Assembly: GCA_006384855.1 (NCBI GenBank)
Contig: VCJN01002728.1
Span: forward strand, 62,001-126,000
Length of the DNA: 64,000 nucleotides
Reading direction: 5' to 3'
Source of the DNA: Tetraselmis striata
Lineage: Eukaryota > Chlorophyta > Chlorodendrophyceae > Chlorodendrales > Chlorodendraceae
The notes under the pieces were generated by a model, which saw only the letters and a list, made by a program, of their open reading frames with translations, was not told where the DNA came from and ran no database searches. Position 1 is the stretch's first letter, and the number at the start of each line of letters is the position of its first letter. This document shows positions 53,226 through 64,000 of this stretch, piece after piece. The position numbers and the translations under genes were made by a program.

Positions 53226-53610
53226 CTTGGCGCTACCCCTTCTCCGTCAATCCACCGCTCTCTACGTTCGCTCACGACTGGCAAAACCAGACTCAACTTT
53301 GAAATGATCTAAACTAGTTTATGGGGTTTCCATCCTTGACCTAACCGCTTTTCAGCTACAAGTGCTGCGCAGTGGTACGGGAACTAGTAACTGTTGTTGC
53401 GCCCTTGTTGGGTGCAGCACGAGTAGACATAAAAGCAGCCAGAACAGCTGAGCCTGCCATCTTCCAGTTTTCGCTGCGTTCCACGCAGCGCCCCCCCTGA
53501 CTCCGTTTTCCCTCCACGCTTTTCGCTAAACCTTCCTGCCAATTTCGGCTCTTGACCGTGTAAAACAGCCTGCGCGACCTTTTTGGCAAAACCAGACTCA
53601 ACTTTGAAAT

Positions 53611-53884
53611 GCTGTAACATGATGCTGTAAAAAGGGGTCGCCGCGGTGCGGGGGCAGTCCGCCGACCCGGGGCCCGGCGTCCGTCGACGGACGGGCGACG
53701 GTCGAACGAAGGCGTCCGGCGTCCGGTGCCGGTACAGGCGGCGGGCATGGCGATTCGCGCCGTGCCCGCCCCGTAGACCTGACGACCGGCCCGACCTGCG
53801 CGGCCTCGTGCGGGATGCGGGCCGCCTGTAGGCCTGTACTGTATTGCTGACCTTGTAGTGCTGCTCTTTTTTGGGGGGGGGGTA
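53611..53884. other. Insertion of about 275 bp between YR copy C and repeat R1
   Basis: It is absent after copy B, where the element end runs directly into R1. It is CG-rich with many CGG/GCC words and ends in a G10 run plus TAAT. Its nature is unknown. Confidence 0.5.
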
Positions 53885-54172
53885 ATACAACTTTTAGCGG
53901 TGGGTTGGGTACCGGCCTTTTTGTAATGCACACCAGTAGACAGCGGCCCGCTTTTACGCGGCTTGCAGATTTAATCTGTTTTACAAAATAATACGTCTCT
54001 TTTGAAAAATAAATTACTGACAAATCTAACGCTAAAAGCATTTTTACCCGGAAACAACAGTATTACAAGATCAACACTACAAGCCGGCTAAAAGCGGCCC
54101 GCATCCCGCGCCAGGCTCAACCCAAGAGGTAGGGGCACCTCCACAAATCCCCGGCGCGAAGCGCCGCTTAGT
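53885..54172 (+). repeat. Dispersed repeat R1, downstream of YR copy C
   Basis: Same sequence as 5324-5640 (CAGCGGCCCGCTTTTACGCG to GGCGCGAAGCGCCGCTTAGT), with small deletions. Confidence 0.6.
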
Positions 54173-54214
54173 ATCAATATCGTTAAATATATACCGCCTG
54201 GACAGCTGTAGTAA

Positions 54215-54258
54215 TATTATAAAATTACATGAGCTAGCAGCAGGGGGCGATATCAGGA
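54215..54258 (-). repeat. Orphan 3' terminus of the retroelement-like repeat
   Basis: The reverse complement reads TCCTGATATCGCC..GCTGCTAGCTCATGTAATTT, the conserved end of the repeats at 8623, 16,412 and 26,230, here without any coding part. Confidence 0.6.
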
Positions 54259-54958
54259 GTATTATTTATTGTATGTTGTGTTCCATTACTGTTATGATCT
54301 TGAGTAGCCGAAATTCGAGACTCCGGGATAAACTGCCACTCGAGACCGTGGCCACGACGACGCCTCCGCCGCGTCGCCCGGAGGCGGGGTGGTGGCAGGG
54401 GAAGGTGCAAGGACGGCACCAATCTGTCCAAGAACAAGGACATGGCCTTCAGAGGGCTGCACGCTACGCACTGCTCACTCAGTGGACCCTATGCGGAAGT
54501 GACCCGGGCACATGGCGCGGTGGCGGCTTGATGGCCCCGACAATCAGCTTTCCCGGCCCGCGCACTGGCCCCACGGACTGTCTCGTAAATGCACTTTATC
54601 GCGACTTCCCCAGGGAATTGGACCCCCCACTTGTACATTGATTTGCTGCATGTCTAGCCTGCATGAACAAAATGTGACAGAGATTAGTGCAAACAGAGAA
54701 GGGCCCCGCCGCAGGGCATGTTAAGCATCAATGACTAAGCGGGTTTCAGTTGAAAGAAATTTCAAAATCTTGATCAAGTGATCGGCTCAACAACCAGTCA
54801 TAGGGTCCCCGTCACATCTGCAACATGCAAACCGTAAATATGGCGTGTGTCATTACAACTTGAACTACATGGATGCACGAGGATTGTAAATGTCTGACTT
54901 CAATGGCATTAATGAAACATGCGTCATTTGCTACCGTCAGGGGTCACTTCTACCAAAT
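54259..54958. other. 3' flank of the SNF2-RING gene
   Basis: Includes the 3' untranslated region, with TGTAA (minus strand) at 54,853-54,857, about 100 bases after the stop. The frame at 54,273-54,641 (plus) has no recognisable motif. Confidence 0.5.
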
Positions 54959-56489
54959 TCACTTGACTGTCCCATGGTGGCGGTCTGCATGAATCTCGGT
55001 GTCAATGGTGTCCTCTGCCAGAAAGTGCCGGATGTGGACCTTCTTGTTTTGGCCATACCTACAATGTAGCGAAACATCATAGTCAACAGTAAACACTTGA
55101 GTACATGCGCACATGGAAGGGACATGGCATGACTAGTTTGGTGCACATGCTGAAGAGATTGTTTGGGATAACAAGCCAAGTTCGCTCACCTCACGACACG
55201 GCCCATGGCCTGTGTCAAACAAGCGGTGTACTCTTGCTGCGAGGACACGAGCAAAGGGTGGACGAAAAATGCATGGTTGGCGGTGGTGAGGTTTGCGCCG
55301 GATGCGCTCTCATCGCGCACGTTGAGGAGCAGCACCTTGGGGTCGCCCTGCACAATGGCGCAACAGGGACCGGATTCACATTAACAGGCACACAAAATGA
55401 GGCAAGGCGCGTAGGGGAGGACTGTCTTGTTGCACCGCACCTTCTGGAACGTCTCCCGCTGAAATGAATCCAGGCCGTTGCTCTTTTGGTGTGAAGTGCC
55501 CTTCAACTGCAGTGCGGGAATGCCCGCTCCCTCCAGCGCGTCTGATACTGTCTGCATCAGATCCTTGAACTGAAAGGGGGGGAAGCACGCAGGCGCCAGG
55601 TCATATGGCTGGGCGCAGAGCTCGAATGGCAGGTTCTGTCATTAGACAGCAGACTGTCTCCATAGGAGGCCGCCAACCTGCACAAAGACAAGCACCCTGT
55701 CGGATGGGGCGGCAGCCTTGATGGCTTCGATGAGATCACGGATCTTGCTCCCGTAGCGGCCTCCAGCCTCCGTCCGGGCAATATCGGATCCCAGCTGGGA
55801 GCGATGCACAACACTGGATGGCCTCACAGCCGCCCTGCAGCTCGCCTGCATGTGGGCAGTATGGGCCAGTGGGTGTCACGAGTGTGGATAATGGATGCAA
55901 CGCTGCCATGCTGATGTCAACACTGATGTGGCATAAGTATGAAATACGTCTCCATGTCCCAGCAATGGGGGCTGGCGCTGGACTCCCCAACAGGCGGCGT
56001 TCTTGCTGCCAATACAGTTGTGAGACACTGGCACTGAGGGATTTTCTGGGGGTGCCTGACGGCACTTGTTTCGTTTGGGAAAAAGTTTTCATACTTTCGT
56101 TTGGTTTTAGGACTACAGCAAAAGGCGGGCGCTTTAGTGTACATTCTTTTTTAGAAAGTGCGCCGCCACTGGTACACGCAGACGCCCGAACCTTCATGCC
56201 ATGTCGCGGTTTTCAGTGAGATGGCGAGGCTTACCTCGACACACTCTTGACGGCCTGCGTAGTCGCTGAGGCATGCGAAGCAACCGCTGTGGCCACACGA
56301 GGACAGGACAGCCTGCTTGTCTGCCGGCACGCAGGTAAAGCCTCTGGGGCACCGAGGGCAGGTGATCTTGGCCTTGTTCTCATGCGACAGTTGCAGGATC
56401 GCCTGGAGAATTGCAGAGGCTGCGGTCAGGGGCATCATCCTGGCATTGCCTGATGCATGAAAAGGTGTAATACCGCAGTGCGCATGCAT

Positions 56490-56525
<36 letters not shown>

Positions 56526-59500
56526 TACTTGGAAGTAGCGCAGAGAGCGGACCCTCCCAACGAGCTCTTTGTCCAGTCGGCGAATCTCGTGCGTGTGCTC
56601 ACGGAGGTCCCAAATAATGTCATCCGCCTCCTGCCGGGAATACAAAAGGCATTCAGTGACCCCACCTCAGAAAGCCAGGGCATGTTATAGACGTGCACGT
56701 GAAAGGGAGACAGGGGGAACACTGAGGGGGAAGGGGCTTACCTTGCTGGCAGGGAGGACATCAACATCAGCAGCTCGCTTCTTGCCCTTGCCGGCGTTCT
56801 TCTTGCCGGGCGCTTGAACACCCTTCTGCTTACCAAGGGCAGCCTTCAGGCACTCTTGCAGATGCGCTGTGGCGTCCGCATCGTCGATGCTTTCAGCTCC
56901 CTCTGTCAGCTGGATCCAGCGAAGGAAGGACACCGCCACGTCTTGAGACGGATTCTCCTCTTGGCCGTAATCCGGCTTCTGCAGTCACAAAACACTTACC
57001 CTTGTAACACGCTTTCCTGAGCTCAATGCAGAGAGTGAGTGGATCGATAGCCTATCAGAGGTGCGGGCACACCGTGGTCCGGATGCTGTCCAGCATGCGC
57101 AAGCCCTTTGCGATGGCCTCTGTAATCTCAGACTTGCACCGCTCCAGCTGCTCCTCCCTCAAGCTCACGATCTCACGGCATGCCTGTCCGGGCAGGACAA
57201 GTGAACATCCCGACGTCATCCACTGGCAGTGGCAAGTATCAGGATGCACTGGACAGGGGCTCAAGAGCCAGGTGCCAAATTCTCTGTGCGCGCGGACCTG
57301 CACCGCGCTGGTGGAGTTTCCGGTGAGGTCAAAGTGTGAGCAGCGCTTCAGCAGCGCCTCCTCCGGGCTGTCAGACGCCCCCAATGCAGCTCGCAGCCGC
57401 TCCACGCGGTCACCGCCAGCTCCCTTCCGGTTCCACATCTTGCGCCGCCCGCCTTTCATCTCCAGGGCCTGGGCGGCGCAGGAGCCAAAATGCATGGGCC
57501 ATGCAAATAAGCCGTGCTCGGGCCATGGTGGGGGTGCAAGGCCGGCCAGATAGCCGGACACGGACACAGCCTACACGAAAACCCAAAAAGTGCCTTCTCC
57601 GCAGCCCCAAAAATCCCAGGATCGCACCTGTAGGTGATGATCGAGCTCCAAATAGATGGCGCGCTCCACCGGCACGAGCTTCACAGAAACACTGGTGCGC
57701 TCCTGCTCAATCTCATCGATTTCGGCAATGTTCTGCCGCACAAAGCGGTCCAGGAATGCTTGCGCCATGAGGTGGCGGCGCTGGTGCCACGCCTGATAGC
57801 AGACCAGGAACAGCACAAGCGGTGATATGTTAGGCAAGTCATGGGAGCAGCCAACTGGAACAATCCACAGCTATGCAAGGCGAGACATACACAGGTCAGT
57901 CACTGGCCCAAGAGAGTAGCAGCAGCAGATGCTAGCTCCCTTACCTCGGTGTGCACGTCGCGGTAGAACTGGAATGTCTGTGCTTTGGTTTGCTCGGACT
58001 TGGTGTACAATGGCTTGCCGTCACTGCATCCCAGGTAAATGCCCAGGAATGACGAGATGCTCTGTTGCCCACATCGGCGCCACACAGGGCGTCAATCACT
58101 TGGAGCACAACACCAATTGTGGCATATCACGATTGATCACTTGATGGGCAGGATCCATACCTTGATGTCCTCAAATGTCTCGTGAGGTGGAGTGCCAGAC
58201 AGCACCCAGCGCGCGGTGGCCTTCACTCCGGTCTGGATAGCGACTCGGTCGAAATTGTTCAAATAAGTGAATTCATCCACAACCACTCTCGACCAGTAAA
58301 ACATCTGGGACGACGCCACAGCACACCAGGGGGTTTGCCAGAAGCACTTGTCAGCCGGCAGGTTAGGGTTGGCGGCAGAGCGTATAAGTATGCGACAACA
58401 GTGGGGCTGGCTGAGTGGGGGGGGGGGGGGGGGGGGGGGGGGTAACCTCCAGGGGCGGGGAGCGCATCTGCTTCCAGTCTGCCTGCACCTCCTTGCTGCT
58501 GATGCCCCAGGGGTCGTCGAGGTCATTTGACCGCACGCCACCCGCAGCGGCCTGCTTGCCGGCTGGCTTGCGCTTGGCCTTCTTCGGAGCCTCATCTTCT
58601 GAGCTGACAAGCTCCTCCACGCTGCACTCCTCCTCCTCTGCCTCCGATGCAGAGGCGATATAGTCACTTTCGCTATTGTCCACTGTTGGCTTCTTTGTAG
58701 ATCGCTTGCTGCGTCCAGTCGGATTGTAGACAGAAGCAGGGGCGGAGCGCTTCCGCTTGCTGGGTGGCCTCTGCTCAACAGCGGCGGTGAATTTGACGCC
58801 CTTGGCGCCGGTGCTGCGCGTGGCACCTCGCTTGGTTGTTGTGGTTTGTGAAGAGTCCATGGAGTCTTGTGTCGCAGGGATCTTGGACGCACATCTCTTG
58901 CTTTGAGGCGCAGAGCTTTCCTTTGACAGTGCAGCCTGCGGCAGTCATAGAGGCCTCAGCCGGCCTCTGCATGTGATTCTTGACACCCTCCCCCTTTGAA
59001 CGCCTTACAGTCTGCGTGCCATGTCCAGCCTGGCACGGCCTCACAAAGCGGTATCTCCCCATGAAAAAGTACAGTGAGGGGCTCACCATCGCCTCCTCGC
59101 AACTCTTTGCAGTGGTCCCAACACAGCACCCATCCGCGCTGCGGTACTGCTTCTCACCTCCACAGTCAACCTGTAGAGCAACCATTACCAACACATTAGC
59201 TTGTCGTGACGTTTGGCCTGGTATCATCATTTGGGAGAAAGAGATGGAGGACCAGCACGGAGAGGGCATATCTCACCCATGCGGTCCAGCCCCTGGGTTT
59301 GTACTCCTTGAGAAACCACTTAGGTGGCATCTTATTGACCTTCCATTTCCGCTCTTCCACCTACCACCATGCATTGCAGCCACAGGTGCTCAGTATTAAG
59401 AAGCGCTACTTCACGAGGATCTGGCTCGTGAGGATCTGTACAGGTACAGGTGCACGAATCAAGCAGCGCTACTTTCACAGGAGTCCCTCAGCACTCTGCA

Positions 59501-62500
59501 TGCTCTCTACAGCATGCATACCTTTTCATCTGATCCAGTCTGTGCAGCAGTTTCAGGCTTGGATTTCTTGGGCAGCGGGGCTGTCCGGCACAACACAGGA
59601 AACTCAGTGCACCTGGCAAGGAGATCCGCGCATAGCTGGTTGCGAATGGGCTGAAGCACGCAGTACCTGACATCTCTTGGCTGGACTCCGCCGCATTGGC
59701 CTGGTCGCCATTCTCCTTGGCATTCGTGGCCTCCAGGAGCTGCTTGCCCTGTTCGGACAGCAGTGCGGGACGTCAGGCAAGCCGCCGTGATGCTTTGAGC
59801 CATTGCCACCTATCAACTGATCAACGCCATGGGCAGAGATGGCCTACGGCCAGGTAAACGCAAGCTGCCGCCTGCGCATGGAGGCTGAACTGACAGCATA
59901 CCTACCTTGAGGCGCTTGGATAGCAACAACTCTGGCGCAGCCTCCAGGTTGGCTTGCCAAGTCTCCCTGCTGTGCTGAACCACCTCCCAGACCTTGGCCG
60001 GACCAGATGACAAGCTTTGAATCTCTGAGACCTGCGCTCCAGGAATGCGGGGACGGGCAAGGGGAAGGAAGCCAGCCTCAGGCACCAGAATCGGTTCCAG
60101 TCTTTACGCCCTACGCAGCCAGAAGGTCTGGCGTGCGCACCTGTTGGTTGAGGCCATTCATGGCCTTGGCATAGCATGAAGCGAAGTGGGAGGCTGTCTT
60201 GGCCTTCACCAGCCCCTCATCACTCCCTGACAGGGCTGCGAGGCGCTCAAAATACTTCGCGCTGCGGAAAAGGCTTGATGCAGCGACAACGACATCTGCG
60301 TCTTGAAGCTACACCGGGAAACAGTCATTTCAGAAAGCCGTGTTAGACTGAAGGACCCTCCACAGAGAAAGATAGGCGGGGCAGGACTCAGCAAATTCTC
60401 ACCTGCTCCACAGTCAGGCGCCCCAGGTCTCCGACAGTTTTCACAACCTCGACCTTCAACCTGTTGCCTGTGAACTTGTGAATTTCTGACGGCCACTGAT
60501 TCATGAGATGAGGGGGCACCAACACGAGCGTTGCCTGCAAAAACGCGGGGGAAGGGCAGTGAGTAGTTAATGCCTACCGATATTCGGTATGCTACAGGTC
60601 ACAGCGAAGAGCGTGTGTATGCTTGTAGGCGCCATCACATGCAAATCAGAGCTGCATGCTGAGCAGGGCGATGTTTAGCACTGGTTTCTCACCTTGACTG
60701 GGATGCATCCTGTCATGCCAATCTGCTCGGGTGTTGGAAGGGGTTCCTTCAGCGTGGAGTCGATCAGTCCAACCGTTACTGCTGTCTTTCCGTACCCAAC
60801 CTGCAGGCGGCCAAACATCAGGCATCACAATCCCTGCGATTGTCTAACACGTGTAAAACGAATACATACCGCATCAGCCCTGAAAGCTTGAGCGCGATTG
60901 TACCTGGTCTGCCAACACACCCCCGCGGATCATCCTCTTGCGCTGTGCGCGGCCTTCAGCGCGCCAACCCAGTGCTGGCAGGATGGCTTCAGACACCTCC
61001 TCCTCAATGTATGGCTCAGTGGTTGCTTCCTACAAACATAGCAACGATTGCATCAGCTCAGTATCATGCTGCCTGCGGCATCAAAAGCCTCAATGCAAAC
61101 ACTTAGAGCCAAGCCTTCACTATTGGAACGATACACAGGTGCGCGGCTGTGACATGGGGGCTGCAAGACAGGGCTGCACCTGCTGCAGCATCCATCCGAG
61201 AGAGCGCAGCTGCTCCGGACGAAGAGGAAACTTGGTGAAGTGGGGAGGCTGGGAGGGCGCCTTGTCATCCCTGCAAATCGGGTTGGATCCATGCGCTGGT
61301 CAGAGGCATCTTGCAGTACAACAAACCCTTGGCACTTTGCCCTAGTCAACGTGGAAGAAGCCTCACCGGTTGCTCTTCATGGTGAAGAGAGATCGGTCGT
61401 CGAGAGCAGAGCCAACATTGTGGGGGACGATTCGCCAACTGACAACAAGCTGATTGTCGTCTGACTTGGGGAGCTCCGCCACAGCACGGTTCACAAGGGT
61501 GCTCGAGTTAACCGCAATCTCCATTTCACCAATTCCAGAGGCCAACTCGCGCTTCAAGCGGACCACAAATGGCGATGGGCGCGTCTAGATGCAGAGCACA
61601 TCGCGCCAGTAAGATTTCCAGTGCGTATCGCATGGTTGAATGACAAGTTCCACGAGATCTGGTAACGTACCTTGATTCGGCACTCGTACTCTGCAGCTTC
61701 TTGCGGGTCCTCCCGCGCCATCACCTTCCCCTTCACATTCAGCCATCTCATCTGTGGCTGCGACGGTGCACAGCACTGACAGCCAGCGGCGCAGACTGCT
61801 TGGCCTGGCTCCTTTGGGAAGTTCCACTCGTGAAGGGCCGGCGGCAGTGACAGGCGCTCAGTGAGCCATGCCAAAGAATCAAACGTCGACTTACTCCGCT
61901 CCAAGTTTAAGGAGGACCACTTGTTCTCAGGCCAAATCAGTCCATCAGCCTCCGTGAGTGGCACCTAAGGGCCCATGGGATAGCCAGGCATGCCCCGACA
62001 TCAGTCTGCAGATAACATGCAGATGACGAGAGGAGCTTGGTATCCGCAGATATCTGACCTCGGTATCAAACCTTGGTATCTGCAGATATCCGCAAATACA
62101 GATATGGGTTTCGCGTGATGGGATGAGGGGAGCACCGACCTTGCAGTGAAGAACCACTGCAGCAGATGCACAGGAGCCGCTGGTCAGACTCAGACCCAGA
62201 GCAGACTTCACTATACCAATCTCTGCGCCAGCAGCCGACACGGGGTAAAGTCCAGAGCGCTGGATGGTAATCCATTCGCCAGGAACCTTAACAGGCAATT
62301 CTTGAGTGCCTTTGTTGCTGTGAGGCCGCCACAAGCTCGCAATCTGGGCGATGGCGCCCCTGTCCTCTTGGTATGCAAGCCTGTTGAAGAACAAATATTG
62401 GAAAGTGAGTGCATATACCAGGCCACAAAATCAGGGGGCAATGCAGCGTGACGGGGACCCAGTACCGGCGATGCGATGTGGCGAAACAGAAGTGGTCTGT

Positions 62501-64000
62501 GCTCTGAGGGCCGCAGCGGGAGGGGTCGAGGAAGAAGAAGAGCTCTGCTGGCCCTTGGCTGCCCCCATTGCGTTTGTGAAGGCTGTTGGCGGCATGGCCA
62601 CATTTGTCCAGGAGAGTATAGGTCCCAGAGAGGTCCATGCCGAGCTTCTTACATTCCTGCCAGAATATGACCAATGCAATGTCAGCCGGGGTGAGAGATC
62701 GCACGGTCTTCTGGTATTACAAACATGTAGAGTGGCTGTCGCCAAACCTCCTTCGGGATGTCGATCTGCCATTGGTTGTACCGCTTCTCGCCCTCAAACT
62801 CGTTTTTGAGCCCCAAGGATGCTTGCCAGGTGTCCACGAGGTCACCACAGCCTGTGGAGCAACCAGCAGCCAAGCACATCGTGGTTAGCCTTCCAACCAG
62901 CATCATGCCTCTATAATATGACGGCCATGCAGAGGACGAGCGGGAACTTACCGGTAATCTTCGCATCAAACGTGCGGCAGTGTGGCACAAACACTTCCAG
63001 GGTGCTGCCAAGAGTTGCTCCATCCTCTGGCAAGGAGCACCTCACCACAGGGCGGCACAGGGAGTCCCGGAGCTGGCCGCGCTCTCGCGGAGGCTCCACG
63101 CTAATCTGCAAATTGCTATCTTGTCATTACGGCGCTGTACTCACACCACCAGGGCATGGCAACAACGCTGGGAGATGTCGATTACCTGCCACCGGGGAGC
63201 GGACGGATCAAGGACCAGCTCCAGCTTGGTGTTAGGGGATGTCGGCTTGGTGTAGACTGCTGTCCACACTGTGCCACGCTTCACGGTTGAAAAACAGAAC
63301 TCTGCACCGTTTAGTGCCCCAAGCGCTGCCATCCATCCGGTCCAGACTGACTCATCCACGCCTGACGACCCATCAGCAAGGAGATTAATCGCCAACATAC
63401 GACTTGCTGCACAATGATGGTAGCAAGCCAAGTATATAAATGCATGCCTCACACCTTTGGGTTTCAGCCTGCAGAGCCTGGGTGCGTCAAGGCCCTCCAC
63501 GCTCAGCCTCATGGGTAAGGCAGCCTTCAGGGTGGCTTGGAAGGACTGACAGCGAATTCAGTGCAGTAAATTAAGTGACTTGGCCGCGCCATTGAATCAC
63601 GGCCACAACAAAAACGCATCAATGACAGGATGGCAGTGCTGTACCCACCGCGGGGTGCACTCGGCTCGGCAGGTTTCCCTCAAAGTTGTGCTCCGGAATT
63701 CCCCTGCACTTTGCGCACGCTGTTGCATGGCAGTCCTTGCACTTGTGCACATCAGCTGACATACCCTCGCGTCCTTCACATGCGCACTGCCGGGCACTGC
63801 ACGTGGACAGTGTGAAATTAGGGACCTCATCTAGCTCCTCAGCACCCCCCCCCCCCCCCCCCCCCCCCCCCCCGCCCCGGCCGACATGGTCACGGCATCT
63901 GCTGCAGTGGTACATACCTGCCGGCTGCCTGCTTCAACAGCTCTGAAAAGGGCTTATCAGACACAACATCCAGAGCGAGCGGCGATGTGGCGAGCTTTGC
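54959..64000 (-). CDS. SNF2-family ATPase with RING finger, >30 exons, 5' end outside the window
   Basis: Likely a chromatin or DNA-repair translocase with ubiquitin-ligase finger (HLTF/RAD5-like layout, by family knowledge). Helicase motifs on the minus strand: FPLRPEQLRSLGWMLQQ (exon 61,180-61,270), VGYGKTAVTVG Walker A (60,693-60,800), TLVLVPPHLMNQW (60,403-60,534), VVVDEFTYL in place of DEAH and RWVLSGTP (58,161 to about 58,350), RING CPRC..CGHSGCFACL (56,235 to about 56,450), DRVLVFVQ (55,678-55,834), VLLLNVRDESASGANLTTAN and QAMGRVVR (55,190-55,347), stop at 54,959. Other exons include 63,455-63,545, 63,186-63,402, 62,952-63,105, 62,140-62,380, 61,671-61,964, 61,367-61,584, 60,904-61,029, 60,141-60,308, 59,906-60,031, 58,447-58,935 (a 163-residue charged insert), 57,945-58,061, 57,628-57,854, 57,298-57,468, 57,073-57,183, 56,742-56,978, 56,529-56,630, 55,441-55,569 and 54,959-55,058. 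A Cys-rich segment (KCKDCHATACAKC) lies near 63.7 kb. Frame changes without splice sites occur near 62.70 and 62.47 kb, and one junction around 56.0-56.2 kb is unresolved. Confidence 0.9.
56235..56450 (-). other. RING-finger exon of the SNF2 gene
   Basis: Encodes KAKITCPRCPRGFTC then SSCGHSGCFACLSDYAGRQ and ECVE before the donor GAG|GTAAGC. C-x2-C, C-x-H-x2-C-x2-C spacing indicates a RING/U-box-like finger between the two RecA-like lobes. The last zinc ligands should be in the next exon, which was not resolved. Confidence 0.75.
56490..56521 (+). repeat. Poly(G) tract, 32 bases, in an intron of the SNF2 gene
   Basis: In transcript sense it is C32 beginning about eight bases after the 5' splice site of the exon 56,529-56,630 (donor CAA|GTATGTG). 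Confidence 0.95.
58417..58442 (+). repeat. Poly(G) tract, 26 bases, in an intron of the SNF2 gene
   Basis: In transcript sense it is C26 beginning about five bases after the 5' splice site of the exon 58,447-58,935 (donor GAG|GTTAC). Confidence 0.95.
63845..63873 (-). repeat. Poly(C) tract, 29 bases, in an intron of the SNF2 gene
   Basis: In transcript sense it is G29, ending only a few bases before the likely 3' splice site of the Cys-rich exon. Confidence 0.95.

Larger units (their letters stand above)
50433..53610 (+). mobile_element. YR element, family 1, copy C (full length)
   Basis: 3178 bp with complete split direct repeats: A1 50,433-50,617, B1 53,279-53,305, A2 53,306-53,490, B2 53,584-53,610. 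A1 and A2 are both 185 bp; B1 and B2 are identical 27-mers. Between them lie ORF1 and the recombinase only, in one reading frame, so this copy gives the size and content of the whole element. The recombinase is broken (about one break). No direct target duplication is seen, as expected for recombinase-mediated insertion. Confidence 0.9.

Overview
The window looks like nuclear DNA of a green alga (probably Chlorophyta). It has GC-rich, intron-rich genes with GT..AG introns, and four of the five host genes carry TGTAA, the usual chlorophyte poly(A) signal, about 15 to 105 bases after the stop codon. Species cannot be told from the sequence. Roughly a third of the window is host genes and the rest is mobile DNA, much of it nested.

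Host genes lie in three islands. At 10.1-15.4 kb there is an unrecognised basic nuclear-type protein (+), ribosomal protein L35/uL29 (-; five exons resolved to the base) and a TFIIS-like transcription elongation factor (+; six exons resolved). At 28.8-31.2 kb there is a two-exon secreted His-rich protein that may be a type II copper enzyme (-). From 54.96 kb to beyond the right edge there is a very large SNF2-family ATPase with an inserted RING finger (-, over 30 exons). Several host exons change frame without a splice pair, which suggests assembly indels or decay.

Mobile DNA. (1) At 1-5.3 kb and 50.4-53.6 kb are copies of a compact element of about 3.2 kb. It encodes a Gag-like ORF1 and a tyrosine recombinase (YR), shows no reverse transcriptase, and has split direct repeats in the order A1-body-B1-A2-B2, as in PAT/Ngaro-type DIRS-order elements. 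(2) A related second family has termini at 32,168 and 49,742 and has been split by a young Ty3/gypsy chromovirus (33,281-48,394, 5-bp target duplication GTCAC, near-identical LTRs). That chromovirus has itself been split inside its integrase by a 6.8-kb DNA transposon (34,688-41,497, 11-bp target duplication) built mostly of tandem arrays: a three-level nest. The chromovirus carries a row of tRNA-like sequences between gag and pol. (3) An older chromovirus (20,546-25,969, target duplication CAATG) splits a copy of a retroelement-like ORF that recurs at 7.4-8.6 kb and 16.4-18.1 kb. (4) There are also a small inverted-repeat element (18.4-19.4 kb), Gag-like and reverse-transcriptase fragments, dispersed repeats, and many long poly(G)/poly(C) tracts, several of them beside splice sites.

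The most interesting items are the RT-less YR element with a covarying terminal hairpin, the tRNA-like array inside the young chromovirus, and the array-built DNA transposon.
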